Positions 49,522 to 58,997 are shown, counted from the stretch's first letter. The stretch is 64,000 bases of DNA from JANJUB01 sp040081075 (GCA_040081075.1 JBEBHJ010000004.1:1-64000); one strand, 5' to 3'. Notes: a model not told the origin generated them from the letters alone. Numbers and translations are program-made.

Positions 49522-52500
49522 GTGATTAATAAAACGGCGATAAGAATTGGTGCGGCGGCTACGGCTGTTTTGGCACTCTCGGTTGTGATTGCAACGAGAC
49601 AGCCTGCAAACGCGGCTCCGGTGAAGGGTAATGCGGCAGCGGTCGGGAAATCTAAGGCAAGGGGCCTAGCCTCAAAGCCGGTGCAACCCGGAACGTTTCT
49701 TGAGAACAAAGGGCAATGGGGAAGCGAAGCAAGATTCTTGCTCGGTTCGCCTGGGCTCAATATGTGGGTTACAGACCGGGGAATTCGCTATGACTTTGCG
49801 AGATTCACCGAAAAGCCCCGCATGAGCGACGATCAAAAGTTTATCAAGTCGGCTGGAAAGGTATCTGGCCACGTTGTTGACTTGGAGTTTGTCGGTAGTT
49901 CGAAGAATGCGCGCGCTACAGGTGTATCGCCAACGCCAGGAACTTATAACTACGTTCGCGGTCAAGAAACCTTCAGGGGTGCTCAAGGATATGCGGAAAC
50001 CCGCATCAACGGACTCTACGACGGCGTTGATCTGCGGTCCTACCTTGATAAAGGCAACCCCAGGTTCGACCTTATCGTTGCCCCAGGCGCGGACCCTAAG
50101 AACGTAAAGTTTCGCTACGCCGGTGCCAAAAACACCCGCATCGGAGATAGCAATACTGTTTACTTCTCAACTCGATTTGGCGAGGTTAAGGTCGCCGATC
50201 TTTTTGCCTTCCAAAACTCCGGTACATCCCGAGCTCAAGTCGCCTGTAGCTTCAAGAAGAATGCTGATGGCACTTTTGGATTTGAAGTTGGCGCCTACGA
50301 TGAATCAAAACCACTGGTCATTGACCCAATCGTTTACTCCACGGTATTTGGTGGCTTTGCTCCTATTCTGACTAACCTCGGAATCGATGGAGCTCGTGGC
50401 GTTGCCGTTGATGCGTTCAATAACGCTTATGTAACCGGCTTCACCAACAGCCCGAACTATCCAGCGACGAACGGCTCATACGACAATCAAGTTTCTGGAT
50501 TTGATTGCTTCGTGACCAAGTTCAGAAATGATGCGACAAACCTTGTTTACAGCACCTTCATTGGTGGTACTGGAACGGATCAGGGTCTCAGTATCGCAGT
50601 CGACACTCAGTTGCGTGCCGTAGTTGGCGGCGCGACCGATAGCGCAGGCGGCGGCGGAACTTCGGTTCCGTTCCCAACAACGCCCGGCGCTCCTCAAGAA
50701 ATTTACGGTGGCGGTACAACGGACGCCTTCCTTGTCCGACTTTCGGCCAACGGTGCGAATCTGGAGTTTGGAACTTTCCTGGGTGGAAGCTCTCCACTTT
50801 TCCCAGTTCCTCCTCCCGGAGACATCGCTTTTGGCGTTGGAATTGATGGCGGCAACAACATGTATGTCGTTGGTCAAGCGGTTATGCCTGACTTCCCAAC
50901 AACTGCATCGGTTATCCAACCAGGATTCGGCGGTTCTACTTCCGATGGCTTTGCTGCTCGAATCAGTGAAACTGGCTTCATGGATTACTGTACGTTCCTT
51001 GGCGGAACGGGCGGTGATGTGGCTACAGCGGTTGTTGTTGACAACGTGGGTTACGCTCACGTGGCTGGAAACACGGCCTCGCCCAACTTCTCCACGACTG
51101 CTGGTTCGTTTGACACGTCGGTGCAGCAGCAAGACGGATTCATCTGCAAGATTAATCCTTCTGGAACTGCGTTCGACTTTAGCACCGTGCTTGGTGGTAG
51201 CTCGAACGAAGCAATCTCCGGCATCGCCCTAGACTTGCAAGGCAACTCGTATGTCTGTGGTGCTTCGACCTCAAACGACTTCCCCCGAACCGCTGGATGT
51301 TTCGACGATACCTACAATCCTGACTTCGAAAACTTTGTAACCAAGGTTGCGATTGATGGAACTTCGCTTGTTTACTCTACGTTCATGAACGGAGCCAATA
51401 CCCAACGTGGTATCGGCGTCGACGATCTTGGCGTTGCATACATCGTTGGTAACTTCGGTGGCGCGCTCGCAACAAGTGCAAACGGTGATGACCGAACTTA
51501 TAACGGTCCTCCCCTGTTTATTCTTGGTGACGCTTACATTCAAGCTCTAGATGAAGCCGGTTCAAACTTGCTTTACGGTAGCTTCTACGGTGGTCGAAAT
51601 GAGGACGGCGGCTTTGCTATCGCGGTTGACCGCTCACGAAATGCCTACATTGTGGGTTCCACAAACTCTGATCCTGACGCTCAAGGCGTAGGCGGCTTCC
51701 CAACCACCCCCGGCTCGTTCAAGGAAACGGTTTCCGTAGACGGCCTACCTCCGTTTGACGACGGTTTCTTGATGAAGCTCAAGGTTCGAAGTACGCCTCT
51801 GCTGCAAAGCATCGTTATCGCTCCGGGTTCCATCGCTGGTACCGAGAACGCAACTGCAACGTTGACCCTAACGGCACCAGCATCGCCTGGTGGCGCGGTT
51901 ATTCGACTCGCTTCGAACAACGAAGCTGTAGCGCGACCTGTTGACGCTGGTGGAAATCTTCTTGATCTGATCGTCATTCCTGAAGGTGCTAACACAGCGA
52001 CGTTCTCCATTTCGAGTAGTGACGTTGTCTCCAACTTCGTAGTCCAAATCTCAGCCGAGCTGGAAGGCGACACCAAAAAGGCAAACATTACCGTTGCGCC
52101 ATGGTTAACGAACTTGGTTCTCAGCCCGAACACAATCGTGGGTGGAAATCGAGCCACGGGCCGTGTGAACTTGTTCCGACCAGCTTCGGCCGGTCTGACG
52201 GTTTCGATCAGCACGAGCGATGCCACTAAGGCCTACGCAGTAGATGCGGGTGGAACTCGCATAAACTCCTTCGTGGTTCCAACGGGTAACACAACTGCCG
52301 TATTCGACATTCTCTCGCGAGGTGTTGATACAGCGGCTAATGTAACGCTGCTGGCGAAAATCTCCTCTCCGAACCTTCAAGTTACGCGATCGCAGATTCT
52401 TAGAGTGCTGCCGGCATCGCTACGGTCACTCACCTTTGCTCCAAACCGCGTAAACGGTGGCGAGCAATCGGTCGGAACCGTAACCCTTGACGGTGAGGCG

Positions 52501-54510
52501 GGTCCGACACCAGTCCGAGTCGACCTTCGACTTGGCACCACCGGTAGTCCGGCAGTTGGAGTAACACTCCCAAGCCCCCCTTATGTCTTGATTCGCAAGA
52601 ATGCAAACAACGTCGATGCTGGTAAGACTGCGACGTTCAATGTGACGGCGGGTGTAGCTGCGGCTAACTCCTTCAGGAACGTCATTGCCGAGCGACTCAA
52701 CACGAGCCCTGTTCAGCAAAAGACAGCAACCCTTTTCATTGATGCCAATGATATGGTTAGCGTTGATCTGGACAAGACAAACGTGGTAGGTGGAACAACC
52801 ATCACGGGTCACGTGACTCTGCAGGTTCCGGCTGGTTCAACTGGATTTGCTTTGTCGGTAACGACGAGTGACCCTGTTTACGCTCCATTTAGCGGAAACC
52901 GAACGACCCTAAATCTTGTGGTTCCAGCTGGTGCGATCCGAAGTGCAGACTTCACGATCCCAACCAAGCTCACCCGAGTCGCCCGAACGGTGACGATTAC
53001 GGCAAGCAAGCCTGGGTACGCGGGCAAGACGGCAACGATTAACATTCGTCCGATTGATTTCGCGCTCAGCTTCGTGCCCAACCAAGTCGTCGGCGGATCG
53101 CAGAACACGGTTGGAACGATCGCCCTAACTGATGTGGCCGGAACGAACGGTATCCGCGTCGGATTGGTTAGCAGCGATACAACTGCTATGACAGTCCCAA
53201 GCAACATCACTGTTGCAGAAGGATCCTCATCCGCCACCTTCACGGGTGTCACCAAGAGCGTGACATCACCCAAGACGGTGACGGTAACAGGAACAATCGC
53301 AACGCTGCCTGTTCCAGTGGTTCGAACGGCCACAGTCAGAGTGAATCCGCTGGGTATCTTGCTCACGATTGATCCGATCAGTGTGGTGGGTGGCAACAAC
53401 TCCACCGGTCGCGTTACTCTAAGCGCTCCCGCGGGAAGTTCATCCTTGCTGATCGGACTGAATAGCAACAATACAGCCGCCCGAGTACCGGCAACGGTTC
53501 GGATTCCGGCAGGCAATACTGAGGCCACGTTTACGATCACGACGACGAATGTTTCGGTTCGACAGACACCGATCATTAAGGCGACAACGCCAGCAGGTAT
53601 CTCATCGCAAAAGACGATGATTGTCAATCCGGTTGGTTTCACGCTCACGTTTGATCCAAATCCGGTTACCGGCGGAAACGGAACAACTGGTAGAGTTACC
53701 CTCGGAGCCACGTTGGGCACGAACGAAGTGATCACGCTGATCTCGGGTACTCCGGCTGGATTGGTTACGACCCCGGCCAACATCACGATTCAGGCTGGTC
53801 AAACGACGAAGACCTTCCCGGCTTCAACAAGCGTTCCAGCGGCGGATACGTCGGTGGTCATGACCGCTCGAATGGATTCCGGCGCTACGACGACAACCAC
53901 TCTCCGAGTGCTTGCTCCTAGGATCACCGAAATCTTCCTGAACTCGTTCACCGTCATCGGCGGCGATTCAACAACTGGTTACATACGAATCGGTGCAGTC
54001 GCACCAGCGGGTGGAATCTCGGTTGGGTTCGCATCGTCGAATACAGCGGCAGCTCAGGTCCCGGCTACGGTTAACGTACCGGCGGGTGGAACGATTGGAA
54101 CGTTTACAATGACAACGAGCCCAGTCGCAGCCGACACCAATGTGACGCTGACGGCAAGCTTGAATGGAACGACAACCTCAGTTGTAGCGACCGTTCTAGC
54201 TCCAACGCTGACAAGCCTGGAAATCATCCCGGCAGTCACAACGGGTGGAACTTCCGTTCTAGGAAAAGTGAGTGTCGACAAGAACGCTCCTGCAGGTGGA
54301 TTGCTAATCCATCTCGCTAAGGATAACGGCTCGACCGGTGCGCCCTACGTAGGCTTACCTTCATCGGTAACGATTCCGGCAGGTGCCCGAAGCGTGACGT
54401 TTACGATTACGACTAATCCAGTCTCTCGGGTGGTAAGTGCTCTGATCTTCGCGAGATTCTCGCCAAGGGGTCAGGAAGCCGCCGCGAACTTGACCTTGAA
54501 TCCGAGATAA
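49522..54510 (+). CDS. Giant surface protein with SBBP propeller and nine Ig-like repeats
   Basis: This encodes 1,662 residues from the GTG at 49522, which lies 11 bases after AGGGAAGAGG and gives the signal MINKTAIRIGAAATAVLALS. Residues ~50-270 are an N-terminal domain of the kind that precedes SBBP repeats (FLENKGQWGSEARFLLGSPG; YDGVDLRSYLDKGNPRFDLI). From ~290 to ~760 are SBBP (beta-propeller) repeats, each with 'G.DgarGvAVDafNNAYVTG' or '.P.TtaGSfD.....dgFv.Ki'. The last ~890 residues are nine Ig-like modules of ~95 residues with VVGG..sTGRVTL.aPAG and VPAG.t..TF.ITT. There is no obvious C-terminal anchor. It may be an adhesin or sheath protein. A strong terminator follows. Confidence 0.85.
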   Translation: MINKTAIRIGAAATAVLALSVVIATRQPANAAPVKGNAAAVGKSKARGLASKPVQPGTFLENKGQWGSEARFLLGSPGLNMWVTDRGIRYDFARFTEKPRMSDDQKFIKSAGKVSGHVVDLEFVGSSKNARATGVSPTPGTYNYVRGQETFRGAQGYAETRINGLYDGVDLRSYLDKGNPRFDLIVAPGADPKNVKFRYAGAKNTRIGDSNTVYFSTRFGEVKVADLFAFQNSGTSRAQVACSFKKNADGTFGFEVGAYDESKPLVIDPIVYSTVFGGFAPILTNLGIDGARGVAVDAFNNAYVTGFTNSPNYPATNGSYDNQVSGFDCFVTKFRNDATNLVYSTFIGGTGTDQGLSIAVDTQLRAVVGGATDSAGGGGTSVPFPTTPGAPQEIYGGGTTDAFLVRLSANGANLEFGTFLGGSSPLFPVPPPGDIAFGVGIDGGNNMYVVGQAVMPDFPTTASVIQPGFGGSTSDGFAARISETGFMDYCTFLGGTGGDVATAVVVDNVGYAHVAGNTASPNFSTTAGSFDTSVQQQDGFICKINPSGTAFDFSTVLGGSSNEAISGIALDLQGNSYVCGASTSNDFPRTAGCFDDTYNPDFENFVTKVAIDGTSLVYSTFMNGANTQRGIGVDDLGVAYIVGNFGGALATSANGDDRTYNGPPLFILGDAYIQALDEAGSNLLYGSFYGGRNEDGGFAIAVDRSRNAYIVGSTNSDPDAQGVGGFPTTPGSFKETVSVDGLPPFDDGFLMKLKVRSTPLLQSIVIAPGSIAGTENATATLTLTAPASPGGAVIRLASNNEAVARPVDAGGNLLDLIVIPEGANTATFSISSSDVVSNFVVQISAELEGDTKKANITVAPWLTNLVLSPNTIVGGNRATGRVNLFRPASAGLTVSISTSDATKAYAVDAGGTRINSFVVPTGNTTAVFDILSRGVDTAANVTLLAKISSPNLQVTRSQILRVLPASLRSLTFAPNRVNGGEQSVGTVTLDGEAGPTPVRVDLRLGTTGSPAVGVTLPSPPYVLIRKNANNVDAGKTATFNVTAGVAAANSFRNVIAERLNTSPVQQKTATLFIDANDMVSVDLDKTNVVGGTTITGHVTLQVPAGSTGFALSVTTSDPVYAPFSGNRTTLNLVVPAGAIRSADFTIPTKLTRVARTVTITASKPGYAGKTATINIRPIDFALSFVPNQVVGGSQNTVGTIALTDVAGTNGIRVGLVSSDTTAMTVPSNITVAEGSSSATFTGVTKSVTSPKTVTVTGTIATLPVPVVRTATVRVNPLGILLTIDPISVVGGNNSTGRVTLSAPAGSSSLLIGLNSNNTAARVPATVRIPAGNTEATFTITTTNVSVRQTPIIKATTPAGISSQKTMIVNPVGFTLTFDPNPVTGGNGTTGRVTLGATLGTNEVITLISGTPAGLVTTPANITIQAGQTTKTFPASTSVPAADTSVVMTARMDSGATTTTTLRVLAPRITEIFLNSFTVIGGDSTTGYIRIGAVAPAGGISVGFASSNTAAAQVPATVNVPAGGTIGTFTMTTSPVAADTNVTLTASLNGTTTSVVATVLAPTLTSLEIIPAVTTGGTSVLGKVSVDKNAPAGGLLIHLAKDNGSTGAPYVGLPSSVTIPAGARSVTFTITTNPVSRVVSALIFARFSPRGQEAAANLTLNPR

Positions 54511-54522
54511 GGTTCAAGATAG

Positions 54523-54556
54523 AGCCCGGCAGACGAAAGTCTGCCGGGCTTTTTTT
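54523..54556 (+). terminator. Intrinsic terminator of the giant surface protein gene
   Basis: AGCCCGGCAGAC (54523-54534), a GAAA tetraloop, and GTCTGCCGGGCT (54539-54550) form a perfect 12-bp stem followed by a run of T. It is a textbook rho-independent terminator. Confidence 0.95.
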
Positions 54557-54605
54557 GTACAAAGCTTGTGGAAAACTTGCTGACTTGGGTAGAGTTTAGG
54601 CGGTT

Positions 54606-54776
54606 ATGAAATCCATTGGTTGGATGTTTTTAGGTGTCGTGCTGGGGGTGACAGGGGTGGTCATTTATCAGAAGCTGTCGAGTGGGGACAACGCCACTGA
54701 TATTGATGCCCTTGATGAAAAGGTCTCGCTGCATCTGAGTGAGCTTGAGAGTCGAGCGGCCGAACTGGCCAGCTAG
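54606..54776 (+). CDS. Small membrane protein (56 residues)
   Basis: ATG at 54606 to TAG at 54774-54776. The N-terminus SIGWMFLGVVLGVTGVVIYQ is one membrane helix, then an acidic soluble tail (DATDIDALDEKVSLHL-like, ending SELESRAAELAS). This is a YtxH-like layout in miniature. Its last codons lie inside the first copy of a tandem ~170-bp duplication (54738-55075); the second copy repeats the end LESRE-AELAS and stop without the start, so the original gene end once abutted the convergent AI-2E gene. Confidence 0.55.
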   Translation: MKSIGWMFLGVVLGVTGVVIYQKLSSGDNATDIDALDEKVSLHLSELESRAAELAS

Positions 54777-55075
54777 CGCGCCTCGATGCCGTGAGGGCAT
54801 CGAAGGGAGCTGGAGATCCTGCGTCTTTGAGGTAACAGTGATCAACCGGTCCAGAATAAATCTTCAACGCGGCCTAAGCGGGGAAGGACAAGATCATTTC
54901 CCAGTGAGCAAGCTTGAGAGTCGAGAGGCCGAACTCGCCAGCTAGTGCACCGCGTCTCGATGCCGTAAGGGAATCGAAGGGAGCTGGAGATCCTGCGTCT
55001 TTGAGGTAACCGTGATCAAGCGGTCCAGAATAATCTTCACGGCGCCCGCAGTGGGGAAGGCCAAGATCATTCCCA
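54738..55075. repeat. Tandem duplication of two convergent gene ends
   Basis: Unit A (54738-54903) and unit B (54904-55075) lie head to tail; both begin AGTGAGC..CTTGAGAGTCGAG and end AAGATCATT.CCCA. Each contains the 3' end of the small membrane-protein gene on the plus strand and, on the minus strand, the 3' end of the AI-2E transporter (VTSKTQDLQLPS-I/M-P-RHR). Unit B is the working end of the transporter gene; unit A is a diverged spare copy of it. There are roughly a dozen differences plus small indels between the units. Confidence 0.85.
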
Positions 55076-56177
55076 TCGGACCAAAGAGGCTGCCGCCGGC
55101 AAAAACAACAAAGAAGCTCACCAAAGGATGTAGCCCAACCGACTTTCCAACAACCGGAGTATAAACAACCTGATCAAAAATCAGGAATATGATGAAGTAT
55201 ATGAGGCCTGCAATGGCGCCGTAGGTCCATGGTGAGGGCGCCGAAAAGAGCAATCCAGAGTTCTGACCAGAAATCCCGGTGATCAGCACAATAATGCCAA
55301 CATTTATGGCCGAGCCCAAGTAGGGGATCAGATAGATAAGCGGGAACACAAACGCCAGCACGAGGCCGTAGGGCACGCCCAGAATCGTAAGTACAACGGC
55401 CGCGATGACCGAGTAAATGAGCAAGGCGATAGAGACTCCCCGAATGTAACGAGTGAAGACGTCCGCGATATCTGCCAGCAGGTCTAGCGTTTCATTGCGA
55501 ATGGAAGGGGGAATGAGGCTCGCCGCGCGACCCTTCATGCTCTCGGTATCCAATAGCATGAGCAACGCAAAAATCGGCGTAAACATCAGAAGCAGAGCCT
55601 TTGAACCAAATGCGCTGACAATACCTAGGATTCCGCCGAAAAACGTCTGAATGGCCTTTGTGAACTCCTTGCGGTGAGGTTCCACGTACTCGCTCATGGC
55701 GGCGCGTCGACTAGTTGGGAGCCCTAGCTGCTTTAGTCTTGCCGTGTTGGATTCAAAGAAGGAGTCAATCCCCCCCGTTGTTCGATTCGATTCCATTTGG
55801 ATACGAGGGTTCCAGCGGATGAAGTAATTGTCGTATGCAGTCTGAGCGCTAAGTTGGGCTGAGATTCCCTCGATGCGATCTTTGAACGTCAAGATTTGAC
55901 GGCTTACCTGAGGGGTTAATAGGACCACGACAAGCGTCAGACCAAGCATGGTTAAACCCCAAATACTTAAGACCGACCGCTTTCGGACTTTCGATCGCTC
56001 TTCGTCAGACAGAACCGATTGTCCGGCTCTCTTCTTGATGCTTCGTTGGATCACCGGCTCTAGCACGGCCGCAACAAGCAGCGCCAGAATAAATGGCATC
56101 AAGATGGCTCGCACCAGATAAAGAAAGGCGAAGAAAGCACCCACGAGCAGAATCCATAAGGCCATTCGCCAAGACAT
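54942..56177 (-). CDS. AI-2E family transporter
   Basis: This encodes 411 residues with about eight membrane segments: ALWILLVGAFFAFLYLVRAI, LMPFILALLVAAVLEPVIQR, LTMLGLTLVVVLLTPQVSRQ, then the C-terminal block FTRYIRGVSIALLIYSVIAA, VVLTILGVPYGLVLAFVFPL, LIYLIPYLGSAINVGIIVLI and the signature 'GP.GMILA.P....KI'. AI-2E proteins export small molecules or ions; autoinducer-2 export is shown only for TqsA. The end overlaps the plus-strand vestige at CTAG (54942-54945). Confidence 0.9.
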   Translation of the reverse strand: MSWRMALWILLVGAFFAFLYLVRAILMPFILALLVAAVLEPVIQRSIKKRAGQSVLSDEERSKVRKRSVLSIWGLTMLGLTLVVVLLTPQVSRQILTFKDRIEGISAQLSAQTAYDNYFIRWNPRIQMESNRTTGGIDSFFESNTARLKQLGLPTSRRAAMSEYVEPHRKEFTKAIQTFFGGILGIVSAFGSKALLLMFTPIFALLMLLDTESMKGRAASLIPPSIRNETLDLLADIADVFTRYIRGVSIALLIYSVIAAVVLTILGVPYGLVLAFVFPLIYLIPYLGSAINVGIIVLITGISGQNSGLLFSAPSPWTYGAIAGLIYFIIFLIFDQVVYTPVVGKSVGLHPLVSFFVVFAGGSLFGPMGMILAFPTAGAVKIILDRLITVTSKTQDLQLPSIPLRHRDAVH

Positions 56178-56343
56178 CCTTGGATTCTACGCTATCGCGG
56201 TTCGAACTTGCGTGATCTTCAGTAGCCGTGCAAAGTGATCGCTCGGCTTGGAGGGACCCGGACACGTATGGTCACGTCCACACGCGCGAAGCAAGGGCAC
56301 GCGCGGGGCGCTGCCTACAACACCGGGTTGTAGCGTCACATAC
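56178..56343. other. Intergenic stretch
   Basis: It contains GC-rich inverted fragments (CACGCGCGAAGC / GGGCACGCGCGGGGCGC; ACAACACCGGGTTGTAG is a small hairpin at 56319-56335). The AI-2E promoter is presumably here. No gene is visible. Confidence 0.35.
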
Positions 56344-56378
56344 AAAAAAGCCGCCCTAGTCATTGACTAGAGCGGCGA
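56344..56378 (-). terminator. Intrinsic terminator after the YtxH gene
   Basis: Read on the minus strand, GCCGCTCTAGTCA pairs with TGACTAGGGCGGC with one mismatch-like G-T step, then TTTTTTG. It ends the secE-nusG-ytxH transcript. Confidence 0.9.
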
Positions 56379-56389
56379 GTAAGTTAGTG

Positions 56390-56620
56390 TTAAGCTCCGA
56401 TTTCTTCGATCGGCTCGCCCGAAGCGCGCTTAGCCTTTTGCTCAGCGATCCACTCTTCGGTCTTGCCCTTAATCTCTTTGATTTTTTCCTGTAACTCTTC
56501 TCGGGTCTCTGTTCCCGCCTTCGGGGCAAAGAGTAATCCGGCGGCGGCACCTACGATGGCGCCCAAGCCGAACCCGGCCAACATATAAAGCATTACATTC
56601 TTGTCGTCGTTGTCATTCAT
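56390..56620 (-). CDS. YtxH domain protein
   Basis: This encodes 76 residues. After a polar NDNDDKNV start comes the family membrane segment MLYMLAGFGLGAIVGAAAGL, LFAPKAGTETREELQEKIKE and a coiled, Lys/Glu-rich tail. YtxH proteins are small envelope proteins linked to stress; function is not settled. It follows nusG by 53 bases on the same strand. Confidence 0.85.
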   Translation of the reverse strand: MNDNDDKNVMLYMLAGFGLGAIVGAAAGLLFAPKAGTETREELQEKIKEIKGKTEEWIAEQKAKRASGEPIEEIGA

Positions 56621-56673
56621 TTCTAGTCTCCTTGTCTCAATTAAACGTCGGTAAATCTCCGTTCGTTCTGTTG

Positions 56674-57201
56674 TTACATTTTTTCAACTTGCGTAAATTC
56701 TAGTTCCACTGGAGTATCGCGTCCAAAGATGTTGATCAAAACCTTGAGCTTTTCGCGCTCGCTGTTGACTTCTTCAATCTTTCCAGCAAAATCAGAGAAC
56801 GGTCCTTCGATAACGCGGATTGCGTCACCCTTCTGCCAGTTGATCTTTGGCGCTTCTTGGCTCGTTTCGAGGTTCGTCATGATTCGGCGAACTTCGTATT
56901 CTTCAAGAGGCACAGGCCGATTGCCAGATTGAACAAATCCCGTGACACCAGAGGTGCTTTTAACAAGTTTGTACGTGTCCTCGGTCATGGCCATTTGGAC
57001 CAAAATGTAACCTGGAAACACTTTGCGATCTCGTTCAACTCGCTTTCCATTTCGCGTCGTCAACTCGCGCTCCGTCGGAATGAGAATGTCATAAATATCT
57101 CGCTCCCAAAAACCTTCCACCTGTGCACGCCGCGTCAAGACGTCTCGGACTTTGTTTTCGTGTCCGGCAATTGTGTGGACCGCATACCACGTTTTCGGCA
57201 T
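56674..57201 (-). CDS. nusG: Transcription termination/antitermination factor NusG
   Basis: This encodes 175 residues, the typical length. The NGN domain begins KTWYAVHTIAGHENKVRDVL with RKVFPGYILVQMAMTEDTYK and TGFVQSGNRPVPLEEYEVRR. The KOW domain is GDAIRVIEGPFSDFAGKIEE, then VNSEREKLKVLINIFGRDTP. It binds RNA polymerase to aid elongation. It lies three bases after secE as in most bacteria. Confidence 0.97.
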   Translation of the reverse strand: MPKTWYAVHTIAGHENKVRDVLTRRAQVEGFWERDIYDILIPTERELTTRNGKRVERDRKVFPGYILVQMAMTEDTYKLVKSTSGVTGFVQSGNRPVPLEEYEVRRIMTNLETSQEAPKINWQKGDAIRVIEGPFSDFAGKIEEVNSEREKLKVLINIFGRDTPVELEFTQVEKM

Positions 57202-57204
57202 CGG

Positions 57205-57423
57205 TTAGCGGCCTCCCTGAATAAGTCCCATCAGCGTCGTGATCACGAAGGACATCGCCAACATGATCACCACGCATATGCCGCAAACGGCAAGGACCAC
57301 GCCAGTGAGTCGTGTTGTTTCTTTGGGCGTCGGCCACTGAACTTTCTTCAGTTCTCGGGTTACTTCGCCGAAGTAACCCTTAATGCCGCCGCGACCTGTT
57401 TTTGGAATCGGTGTTGTAGCCAT
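57205..57423 (-). CDS. secE: Preprotein translocase subunit SecE
   Basis: This encodes 72 residues, the single-helix type. GIKGYFGEVTRELKKVQWPT, then PKETTRLTGVVLAVCGICVV, is the SecE signature: an amphipathic helix followed by one membrane segment. It stabilises SecY. The usual rpmG and tRNA-Trp are not upstream here; a VanZ-like gene is. Confidence 0.95.
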   Translation of the reverse strand: MATTPIPKTGRGGIKGYFGEVTRELKKVQWPTPKETTRLTGVVLAVCGICVVIMLAMSFVITTLMGLIQGGR

Positions 57424-57507
57424 GCGTATTTTTCCGCTCTAAAGAGGGGGGATGTATTCATGATACCCCTGATTTGAGCCAATCGTTACAGGATTGAGCA
57501 CTTTTAT

Positions 57508-58242
57508 TTACGCCCGTCGCACCCTATATGGCTTATTTGCCCAAGCTAGAAATGCTAGAACTCCGATCAAATCGATCAAAACATCAAATGGCGAGCCCGT
57601 TCGATCCGGCACCCCCCATTGTCGCACCTCATCAAACACGGAGTGCGCCATCACAAAGATCAGAGATGCAACGATAGGTTGTCTCAATCCGCCCAGGCGC
57701 GCCGTTCGAAACGCCATGACGGCAAAGAAACCGTAAAATCCGAGGTGTACAGACTTACGGAAAGTAATATTGACCAGTTCTGCCCAATTGATGGCCAAAC
57801 CTTGGGAGAGCAGAAACTGAATGAATGGCGCCGCTCCACCCGCACTACCAGAGAGCAAAGCAATCATTGCGCCACAGAAGATGCAAGACAGAGCGCCGAC
57901 AAGTGTTCCCCGGCTATCTCGGTCTGCCTTTAAAAAGACGATCAGGCCCGCAAGTGCGGCAACTGAGGCGAAAATGAACATGCCGAACAACCAAGCCCAA
58001 CCTCGCGCGGCCGTAATACTAAGAGACGGAAAGGACTTGAGCCAGAGCGCCCCGAAGAGGCCCAGATACATTGCCGAAAGGCCAATTTGATAAGGCCGCA
58101 AACGCTCGATGCGTCCGAACCAAGTGCTGGCAAAAATTGTCATGATCACAACCGGCCAGAGAGGCATGCCCATGGTTTGGTAGGGAAGTGCCAACGCCCC
58201 CAAAAGAACGAAGAAGAGAGTGAAGATGAGCGCAGACTTCAT
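57508..58242 (-). CDS. VanZ-like membrane protein
   Basis: This encodes 244 residues from the ATG at 58242, which forms an ATGA overlap with the surE stop. Seven or so membrane segments are visible. The C-terminal VanZ-like part has LINAIN-type features: VHLGFYGFFAVMAFRTARLG, VASLIFVMAHSVFDEVRQ and FDVLIDLIGVLAFLAWA, with the FDE.RQ motif typical of VanZ family proteins. Function outside teicoplanin resistance is unknown. Confidence 0.8.
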   Translation of the reverse strand: MKSALIFTLFFVLLGALALPYQTMGMPLWPVVIMTIFASTWFGRIERLRPYQIGLSAMYLGLFGALWLKSFPSLSITAARGWAWLFGMFIFASVAALAGLIVFLKADRDSRGTLVGALSCIFCGAMIALLSGSAGGAAPFIQFLLSQGLAINWAELVNITFRKSVHLGFYGFFAVMAFRTARLGGLRQPIVASLIFVMAHSVFDEVRQWGVPDRTGSPFDVLIDLIGVLAFLAWANKPYRVRRA

Positions 58243-58997
58243 CTCAAAGCAACGTCCAGATCGGCCATGGTCGAAGTCGCCGTCCAATCTAAAGTTATTG
58301 GGGTAATCGAAACAAACCCCTCGCTCACGGCTTGCACATCAGTCCCGGGCTGGTCTGGGTTCATCACAACCACACCGCCTTGCCAATAGTAATTCCTGCC
58401 CCATGGATCTTGGCGAGCTTCTACCCGGTCTTCGTACACACGTTTACCCATCCCCGACACGCGATGCCCTCGTATCTCCGGATAGTCAATATTGGGAACA
58501 TTGACGTTTAGAAACGTCATCGGGCTCAAAGGGGCATTGATTAGTTTTAAAAAATTATCGCGGAGCCACATTTCGCCGGTGGCCCAATGAAACGGTGACC
58601 CCGAAACAAAGCTCGCCATTGAAAGGGAAACGGATCGAATACCGTTGATGGTGCCTTCCATAGCCCCAGCCACCGTTCCAGAGTAGGTTACATCAAACCC
58701 TAAGTTTGGTCCGGCGTTAAAGCCGCTCAAAACTAGATCGCAACCTTCGGGATACAAAATCGTCAGGCCGATGATCACACAATCGACCGGAACGCCATTC
58801 GTTTCAAGGGCTTGGACATTGGGCCAGTCTACGGGCGTAGCTCGCAACGGTTCGTGCAGCGTCATTGAGTGTCCGCAGGCACTGCGCTCGCGATCAGGCG
58901 CAACCACCTTAACTTCGCCAAATTCCTGCGCAACTCTCACCAAGGAAGCCAAACCCGGCGCCCGAATACCGTCGTCATTGGTGATGAGAATCCGCAT
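58239..58997 (-). CDS. surE: 5'/3'-nucleotidase SurE
   Basis: This encodes 252 residues from MRILITNDDGIRAPG (ATG at 58997), which matches the family start; longer frames exist upstream. The metal-site DD, GEVKVVAPDRERSACGHSMT and DLVLSGFNAGPNLGFDVTYS-GTVAGAMEG are the SurE motifs. It removes phosphate from nucleoside monophosphates. It is coupled to the VanZ-like gene and separated from the basic-protein gene by a hairpin terminator. Confidence 0.95.
   Translation of the reverse strand: MRILITNDDGIRAPGLASLVRVAQEFGEVKVVAPDRERSACGHSMTLHEPLRATPVDWPNVQALETNGVPVDCVIIGLTILYPEGCDLVLSGFNAGPNLGFDVTYSGTVAGAMEGTINGIRSVSLSMASFVSGSPFHWATGEMWLRDNFLKLINAPLSPMTFLNVNVPNIDYPEIRGHRVSGMGKRVYEDRVEARQDPWGRNYYWQGGVVVMNPDQPGTDVQAVSEGFVSITPITLDWTATSTMADLDVALR

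Noticed and set aside
52878..53786. 302-codon minus-strand frame inside the giant surface protein
   Set aside because: It is a shadow of the Ig-like repeats; Val/Thr-rich antisense translation with no start signal or family.
57424..57507. tRNA-Trp or rpmG expected upstream of secE
   Set aside because: No cloverleaf or L33 frame is present; the VanZ-like gene follows directly.
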